33,378 nucleotides of DNA from Pseudomonadota bacterium. GTDB lineage: Bacteria; Pseudomonadota; Gammaproteobacteria; Francisellales; Francisellaceae. The position numbers were made by a program, and so were the translations under genes. Below the pieces are notes generated by a model. That model saw only the letters and a program-made list of their open reading frames with translations. It searched no databases and was not told the DNA's origin. The stretch covers positions 1 through 33,378 of the forward strand of contig JAQCCA010000004.1 of assembly GCA_027621155.1 (NCBI GenBank), given 5' to 3'. Below, piece by piece: positions 27,729-33,378 of the stretch (within the stretch, counting starts at the first letter, position 1; every line of letters starts with the position of its first letter).

Positions 27729-28687
27729 CTGTAGGTGATATAAAATCTTTAAAAGCATTGCTTGTAGATTTTAAAAAAACAGCAATTAATCAGCTTAACA
27801 GTAAAGTTAACAAGCTGAACATAACGCTATTTATAGCATTGATTGCTATAGTAATCATTAGCCTTTTAATGGCAAGCAGCATGATCAAATATTCATATAT
27901 ATGGGTACTTTGTCTATGTGCTTGGTTCTGGTTTATCAGCCCGCATAATAGCAAAGCAGAAAGCATATCATTGTATTTCTTTTTTGTGTTTTTTAGCTTT
28001 ATGTTCTGGCTGCCTATATTGGCTAGACTTCCCTTTAGTCCGTTGCCGATACAAGATAATCTGCTGCACTTGATAGAGTCGCCAATTCAAGGCATCTATA
28101 TACCAATAGTTGATTATATTAATCATCATCACACATTAGAAAGCATCTTCTTTTTTCTTTATGATAGTGTGCAGTATTACCTTGTTATTGGCGTTATATA
28201 TGCCTTTATCTTTGAGCATAAAAACCTAAAAAAGTTTGTTTTTATTTTTGCTTTACTGATTCTTATCGCTTCAATCATTAGCTATTTACTGCCAGTGGCA
28301 AGCCCTGTTTATAGCTATGGAAAAGCGCATTATAACCACTATATGAATGACTTATTTTACCAATATATACAAATGCGTAAAGGCGTAGATTTAACTGTGT
28401 ATGATGACATAACCATGCCGTCATGGCATTACTTATTTGTATTGTGTGCAATGACATTAGCAAGCAAAAATACAGCTAAAATACTTTATCATTTATACGG
28501 TTATATGATTCTTTTTTCTGTTGTCCTATTGGGCTGCCACTACTTCGCTGATATGGTCGTATCTGTCCTATTATTTTTATTTGTAATGTTCATTTACAAC
28601 CATCTATCAATTAACAAAAAAAGCATTGTACACCTACATAAAAAGCGGCAAATAAGCCAAAAAATAAACGTATTAAACAACAATTAA
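27710..28687 (+). CDS. Multi-TM PAP2-superfamily (Aur1/PAP2_3-like) membrane protein
   Basis: MPSWHYLF (PSxH) and GCHYFADMVVS (HxxxD) motifs with several TM helices; overlaps traU by 19 nt. Confidence 0.72.
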   Translation: MLYSRVAVGDIKSLKALLVDFKKTAINQLNSKVNKLNITLFIALIAIVIISLLMASSMIKYSYIWVLCLCAWFWFISPHNSKAESISLYFFFVFFSFMFWLPILARLPFSPLPIQDNLLHLIESPIQGIYIPIVDYINHHHTLESIFFFLYDSVQYYLVIGVIYAFIFEHKNLKKFVFIFALLILIASIISYLLPVASPVYSYGKAHYNHYMNDLFYQYIQMRKGVDLTVYDDITMPSWHYLFVLCAMTLASKNTAKILYHLYGYMILFSVVLLGCHYFADMVVSVLLFLFVMFIYNHLSINKKSIVHLHKKRQISQKINVLNNN

Positions 28688-28710
28688 TTACTATAAAAAG
28701 AGGTCATTAA

Positions 28711-29634
28711 ATGAAATTTATAACTTATATTTTAGTGCTTTATGCACCATTTGTTTATGCATTAAATAATGATTATGCACCTACTAATACAGGTATTTAT
28801 AATCAATTAAATACAGATTTAAAGACGCATAAAAAGCAATTAGAATCACAAAATAAAGGTATCAATGAGGCGTTTAATCTGTTTCAAAAACATGATATAG
28901 AACACCCAAAGCTAAGTGAGAAATACGTCAATATTGCCAAAGACATAACCGCAAAAAGTCGCACGATAATAAAGGACAACATCAGCAAACTACATCATGA
29001 TAAAAAGACAACAAAAATCTATTACTTTGTTAGTTTTTCAATGCCTGAAAGCTTGATTAAAACCTATCTATTAGATGCAATATGGACAGGTGGAGAGGTT
29101 GTTATTAAAGGCATATTACCTAAATATGATAATATTTATAAGTTTGTTGGCGAGAAATTAAAGCCGTTAGTTTACGGCAATCAAATGGCAGCGATAGAGA
29201 TCAATCCCAATCTTTTTGAAATGTATTCAATAGACAAAGTACCAAGCATTGTTGTCACACAAAACAATGAATTAAACGGCTGTATTCCTTTGTCAAATAC
29301 AGGGTTTGGTGCCACGCAAAGCTGCGCTGAATTACCTAAAAAAAGCTATTACAAAATCTCTGGTAACGTAGAAACTCTGCAACAATTAGAGACGATTAAA
29401 GCGTCTGGTTGCGTTTATGCTGACGTATTTATTAAGCGATTAGAAAAGCTCAATCGTGCGATAGGTGAGGTTGGTTTTCATCTTAATGGTGATAGCACAG
29501 ACTGGTCATCGGCACCGATGCCATTGTCTAAAAACCAGTTGAAAAAGAACTTACAAATGATTGGTTTGAATATCAGTGGCTTGTCGGTGGGTAGTAGCGA
29601 GCTGATTGAGCAAATTGAGGAAAATAAGAGATAA
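28711..29634 (+). CDS. trbC: Type F conjugative transfer protein TrbC
   Basis: YYFVSFSMPESLIKTYLLDAIWTGGEVVIKGIL; PSIVVTQNNELNGC; signal peptide. Confidence 0.8.
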   Translation: MKFITYILVLYAPFVYALNNDYAPTNTGIYNQLNTDLKTHKKQLESQNKGINEAFNLFQKHDIEHPKLSEKYVNIAKDITAKSRTIIKDNISKLHHDKKTTKIYYFVSFSMPESLIKTYLLDAIWTGGEVVIKGILPKYDNIYKFVGEKLKPLVYGNQMAAIEINPNLFEMYSIDKVPSIVVTQNNELNGCIPLSNTGFGATQSCAELPKKSYYKISGNVETLQQLETIKASGCVYADVFIKRLEKLNRAIGEVGFHLNGDSTDWSSAPMPLSKNQLKKNLQMIGLNISGLSVGSSELIEQIEENKR

Positions 29635-29763
29635 ATAAAAATGTACATAATACAAACAATTGGTTTTGATTGCAGGTTTTCTATTCAGGTTAAAAATAAA
29701 GGTGTTTGTGGTTTACAACCTCAAATTTAAACCTAAAAAAGCACCTAGAGACGTGACCAAAGA

Positions 29764-29972
29764 TGAAACTTATAAGAATGCTTTAAATACGTATTTTTTT
29801 GGTTGAATTACTGGTCGTATTTTTAGGTTGCAATAACAGGTTAAAAAACTGGTATCGCCCCAGAGGGTAAAAATGCTGACATTGGACTGGGGAAGTTGGT
29901 GGGGGAATCGTCGGGGCGATGATAAGTGTTAAAAAACGTAATAGATTAAACAATAAACAAGAAGGAGAATAA
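29764..29972 (+). pseudogene. Decayed small lipoprotein-like gene (frameshifted)
   Basis: Frame A: IRIFLVELLVVFLGCNNRLK (lipobox-like LGC); frame B: TGIAPEGKNADIGLGKLVG; frame A again: GIVGAMISVKKRNRLNNKQEGE* (stop 29970-29972). Shifts fall in an A6 run and a G5 run; in-frame stop near the presumed start. Confidence 0.45.
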
Positions 29973-29973
29973 T

Positions 29974-30018
29974 ATGTTTCAAAGAATAAGCGTATATGAG
30001 GTGCTAAAATGTTATTAG
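29974..30018 (+). CDS. Putative 14-aa leader peptide overlapping the coupling-protein start
   Basis: Strong SD AAGGAG (29962-29967) + ATG 29974: MFQRISVYEVLKCY*, stop after the ATG at 30009. Confidence 0.4.
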   Translation: MFQRISVYEVLKCY

Positions 30019-32159
30019 ATTTCACTAAAGATGCTTTATACAATGGCGCACATGCGCTATATGCCAAGTTAGGGAGTTTTTCTGTCATTTATCAATTTAT
30101 GGTAAGCTTTATAAATCTTTATAGCTCGGTTACTGTTTTTTTATTATGTCTTATCTTTATTGGGTTTGCCAAGCAGTTAAAAAATTATGCACCTAATCAA
30201 AAAGAAAGACCGTTGCCATATCATTATGTTTTGATTATACAAATATTGAATGTACTTAAGTATGTTGTTATGGCGTATTTTAGTTATGTACTTATATTCA
30301 ATGGCTGTGTGTTCTACATGACATTATATGACGCTAAATTTCAATTTAATGGTGTGCAGTCAATTTATATTGATTATGCCATATTATTTGTAGAGTGGTA
30401 CATTCTTTTTGTTTACTTAAAGAAAGGATGGTCTAATCTTTTATTCTTAAACCCATTGATTGATAGACTAGTTATAAAAAAGCTCAATAACGTTTCTGCA
30501 AAGTATCAGTTTAATAATTCAGACAGAGACGTTTATAATCCTGATGGAGCCACAAGGCAACATAAGAAGTTTAAGGTTGAAAAGCAGATAAAGAACAATT
30601 ACTTATTTCACGGATTAGATGAAAAAGGCAAAGGTGTTTACACTGATTTTTTCAAATCATTAGATGGTCATTATTCTATTATTGGTGGTAGTGGAATGGG
30701 TAAGGGTGTGATGACGGTAATCTATTTAATGCAGTTTATTAAAAATGGATTACCTGTTTTCATTTTAGACCCTAAACCTGACGACAATCTTTATAATGCA
30801 TGTTGTTACTTGTCTAGTAAATATAAGCGCAAGATGCATGTTTTTGATTTAGACGAAAGAGTGCCACAACTTTCTTTGTTTAAAGGAATAGATCGTTTTA
30901 AATTTAGATCAATATTAATGTCAACATTAGAGCTATCTAAGCAGAAACAAACCAATGCAAGAGTTTATGCAGAAAGAGCAGAAAGGGCATTATTTAAGAT
31001 AGCAGAATGTGCTTATGAGGAAAATATAACACCTAATGAGCTGTTAGATAAAATGAAGAATAACCCCGAAACCATGAGTGAGGAGTCGGTGGTTAATTTG
31101 TTTTATTATTTAGATGAATGCAAAATATTTAATACAAGGCAAGGCTTAGGCTTTGGTGAGCTGTTATCAAGCAGTGATATTGTTTATATTCGTTGCAGAA
31201 ATGCCAAGAATGATGATGTATCTCGATTTATTGCGGGCATGACAGTGACGACTTTGTTTAACCATGTTAATAATCGATCGTTATCTCATGCAAAACATTG
31301 TGTTGCTTTTATTGATGAATTTAAGTTTTTAATGAACACGCAAATTATGGACAACTTGGCAACGATCAGATCACAAAAATGCTCACTCATTTTTAACTTC
31401 CAAGACATGAGTAATTTTATGACATCACCCAATGCGGCATTGAGAAATTCAGCGTACGTTCAGGAGTTATTGTCTAACTCACAGTTTATTGGTATTCACA
31501 ATTTAAGTGAGCCAGCATTGATTAAATTAGTGCAACAAAAAGTTGGCAAGAAGCTTTACTGGAAATCAATGGAGCATGACATAAGTAACTCGGGCGGTGT
31601 TGGTGAGACTTCAAGTGATAAGCGGTGGACAAATCACATTGATTACAAACTGACAGAAAATGAAGTGTCAACAGGTGAAAAGATGACAGCTATTTTATTG
31701 TCAAATTTATTTATCACATCACGAGGTGAGGCGTTTACGCGTGTTCACACATGGTACATCAACACAAAACAGTATGATTTTAAAATCAGTTATTCATTTG
31801 AATCTAGCACTGATTTTAACAATAGTGAGATGTTGAATGTAGATGTACAAGGTAATGACTTGATCGGTACTGGTAGCGTCTTAGCTTCTGTTCATTCGGA
31901 TGGCAAACAATCGTCACCAAAAACAGATAAGTTTAAGAATATAAAAGCTATAAAAGCTATAAAAGCTACAACTGGAAAATCGGCATCAAAAGCAAGTAAA
32001 CCGATAGATGCTAAAGAGGAAAAACAGGTAAAAGCTTTTCCAAAGATTACAAAAAAAGAAGTTGCAGAATGTCAAAATGAAACAGCAGCTCAAGCTGCTT
32101 TAGATGATGAATTATTAAATATTAAACACTCAATATTTGCAGATATAAAAGAGGACTAA
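30009..32159 (+). CDS. Type IV coupling protein (VirD4/TraG/TraD family ATPase)
   Basis: Walker A GGSGMGKGVM; Walker B HCVAFIDEFKFL; FILDPKPDDN; N-terminal TM helices. Confidence 0.9.
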   Translation: MLLDFTKDALYNGAHALYAKLGSFSVIYQFMVSFINLYSSVTVFLLCLIFIGFAKQLKNYAPNQKERPLPYHYVLIIQILNVLKYVVMAYFSYVLIFNGCVFYMTLYDAKFQFNGVQSIYIDYAILFVEWYILFVYLKKGWSNLLFLNPLIDRLVIKKLNNVSAKYQFNNSDRDVYNPDGATRQHKKFKVEKQIKNNYLFHGLDEKGKGVYTDFFKSLDGHYSIIGGSGMGKGVMTVIYLMQFIKNGLPVFILDPKPDDNLYNACCYLSSKYKRKMHVFDLDERVPQLSLFKGIDRFKFRSILMSTLELSKQKQTNARVYAERAERALFKIAECAYEENITPNELLDKMKNNPETMSEESVVNLFYYLDECKIFNTRQGLGFGELLSSSDIVYIRCRNAKNDDVSRFIAGMTVTTLFNHVNNRSLSHAKHCVAFIDEFKFLMNTQIMDNLATIRSQKCSLIFNFQDMSNFMTSPNAALRNSAYVQELLSNSQFIGIHNLSEPALIKLVQQKVGKKLYWKSMEHDISNSGGVGETSSDKRWTNHIDYKLTENEVSTGEKMTAILLSNLFITSRGEAFTRVHTWYINTKQYDFKISYSFESSTDFNNSEMLNVDVQGNDLIGTGSVLASVHSDGKQSSPKTDKFKNIKAIKAIKATTGKSASKASKPIDAKEEKQVKAFPKITKKEVAECQNETAAQAALDDELLNIKHSIFADIKED
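31941..31967 (+). repeat. Three perfect 9-bp tandem units (ATAAAAGCT)x3 in the coupling-protein C-terminus
   Basis: ataaaagct ataaaagct ataaaagct encodes repeated AIK. Confidence 0.95.
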
Positions 32160-32162
32160 AAA

Positions 32163-32882
32163 ATGATACATAACAAATTAGGTAGAGTTGAATGGATAGA
32201 AAAAGGTGAGCAGACAAAGCAAACTATTTTACGATGGTTAATTGATTTTGGTTGCTCAAATACAACGATGTTAACATGCATTACTGGTTTGAGTGATTAC
32301 GGCATTAAAAAGGCATTAAAGCGTTTATTGATAGAGGGCTTTATTTTTGCAGTGGCTGAATCAGATAACATTAAGAATGTATGGGGCATTACATGGAAAG
32401 GTGTTTGTGAAGCGGGGGAGATAGATGAAAATATGGTATTTAATGATGCAGACTTTAATGTGTCACAGATGTACCACAAGTTGTGCATCCAGAATGCTCG
32501 GGCTATTCTTGAATCAAAAGGTTTAGAGTATGTCTGCCCAGATGTTAAGTTTTTAAGGGATAAGGAAGCGCATGTTGATGGATTTTATAGAAAGAATGGT
32601 GAGCTTATAGCGATAGAGGTAGAAAACTCTGCAAAAAGTAAGAAGCGATACAAAGAGGTTTGGGGTGCGCATATAAAAGCAATCAATAAAGGTATGTACT
32701 CAGGTGTGCATTATTTCTTGGTTGATAAAAATGTATTAAGATTGCAGCGTATTTTTGATGAGATGGATACAATTTATATTAATGATAAGACGGTACCATT
32801 TACAGCAGAAGTTAAAAGCCGTTTTTTATTTGATGATGTTTTAGATCAGCTCATTGTGAAGAAACCAAGGCTAGTCATGTAA
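32163..32882 (+). CDS. MobC/replication-relaxation-like mobilisation protein
   Basis: N-terminal winged-HTH-like region, central AHVDGFYRKNGELIAIEVENSAKSKKRYKEV segment typical of replication-relaxation proteins; adjacent to a T4CP. Confidence 0.65.
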   Translation: MIHNKLGRVEWIEKGEQTKQTILRWLIDFGCSNTTMLTCITGLSDYGIKKALKRLLIEGFIFAVAESDNIKNVWGITWKGVCEAGEIDENMVFNDADFNVSQMYHKLCIQNARAILESKGLEYVCPDVKFLRDKEAHVDGFYRKNGELIAIEVENSAKSKKRYKEVWGAHIKAINKGMYSGVHYFLVDKNVLRLQRIFDEMDTIYINDKTVPFTAEVKSRFLFDDVLDQLIVKKPRLVM

Positions 32883-32947
32883 AGAAGCAAAAGGCAAAAT
32901 AAATTAAATTTAAAATTAAACTTAAAACCATAAAGGAGAATCACATT

Positions 32948-33217
32948 ATGGCACGTAAGAAACTCAGCGCATTAGAGCAAATCAATCAACTTGAAAAAGA
33001 AGAGTTGGCTTTAACCGCCAAGCGCGAGGGATTAATTTCCAAGCGTTACCTTGAGATCGGCAAGATCGTTCACAAGGCGGGATTGTTTGACATTGACAAC
33101 AAGAAGCTTGCTGAGATATTGGCAGCAGGAAAGGAGCTTGCGCTAGACGATGTGAATACAGAAGTTGAAAAGAATAAGGCATCAGCAGAAAACGACAATC
33201 AGTTAACTCATGCTTAA
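32948..33217 (+). CDS. TraD-like (Ti/MobQ-type) mobilisation accessory protein
   Basis: ELALTAKREGLISKRYLEIGKIVHKAGLFDIDNKKLAEILAAGKEL resembles the small TraD accessory family that accompanies MobQ-type relaxases. Confidence 0.68.
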   Translation: MARKKLSALEQINQLEKEELALTAKREGLISKRYLEIGKIVHKAGLFDIDNKKLAEILAAGKELALDDVNTEVEKNKASAENDNQLTHA

Positions 33218-33252
33218 TTTCAATCATAACCTAAAATAATCACTTTTTTTCA

Positions 33253-33378
33253 AAAAAAACTCAAAATTTCTTTAAAAACAGCCGTTTGCTGCAACAAAAA
33301 TCACTAGCAAAAAAAACTATTTTCAACTTTTTTCACTTAGCTATCGCCTAACTTGCGTTGTATGCACAAAAAAAATTT
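33253..33378. repeat. Copy 2 of the direct repeat, at the right edge of the window
   Basis: Aligned base by base with 25765-25889; one homopolymer length difference; may continue beyond the window. Confidence 0.95.

Noticed and set aside
29843-29849. A_AAA_AAC slippery heptamer in correct phase (possible programmed -1 frameshift)
   Set aside because: The coherent downstream peptide is in the +1, not the -1 frame, so decay or a sequencing indel explains it better.
29854-29920. 8-bp inverted repeat ATCGCCCC...GGGGCGAT
   Set aside because: 51-nt spacing and location inside the decayed gene; may be coincidental, insufficient to call a regulatory hairpin.
29783-30088. 101-aa minus-strand ORF
   Set aside because: Antisense to the T4CP start and the decayed lipoprotein gene; no supporting start context.
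1-33378. CRISPR arrays, tRNA/rRNA genes, transposases or integrases
   Set aside because: No regularly spaced repeats, no recognisable tRNA/rRNA, and no transposase/integrase motifs among the ORFs.

Overview
AT-rich window that looks like the transfer region of a conjugative plasmid or ICE from a gammaproteobacterium; taxon and replicon are not determinable from the window. Left end (1-3.7 kb): a tightly overlapping isochorismatase-like hydrolase / PotD-like solute-binding protein / membrane histidine kinase operon, cargo-like and apparently unrelated to conjugation. 3.7-8.6 kb: small unknown ORFs (two missed by the supplied ORF track), secreted or regulatory hypotheticals, and a short GC-rich, hairpin-rich intergenic element. 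8.6-24.4 kb: F-type (MPF_F) type IV secretion genes (pilin-like, traL, E, K, B, V, lipoprotein, traC, trbI, S26 peptidase, DsbA-like, traF, traH, traG). 24.4-25.7 kb: opposite-strand block with a TraG-adjacent membrane protein and a HigBA-like toxin-antitoxin pair. 26.0-33.2 kb: traW, traU, a PAP2-like gene, trbC, a decayed small lipoprotein gene, a VirD4-like coupling protein, a MobC/replication-relaxation-like protein and a TraD-like mobilisation accessory. A ~125-bp near-identical A-tract-rich direct repeat (25765-25889 and 33253-33378) brackets this last module. The most interesting leads are this repeat and its possible Xer-like or oriT core, the three-gene signalling cargo, the GC-rich element at ~4.0-4.13 kb, the PAP2 gene inside the tra operon, and the candidate entry-exclusion gene. 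All homology calls come from recognising protein motifs; no database search was run.
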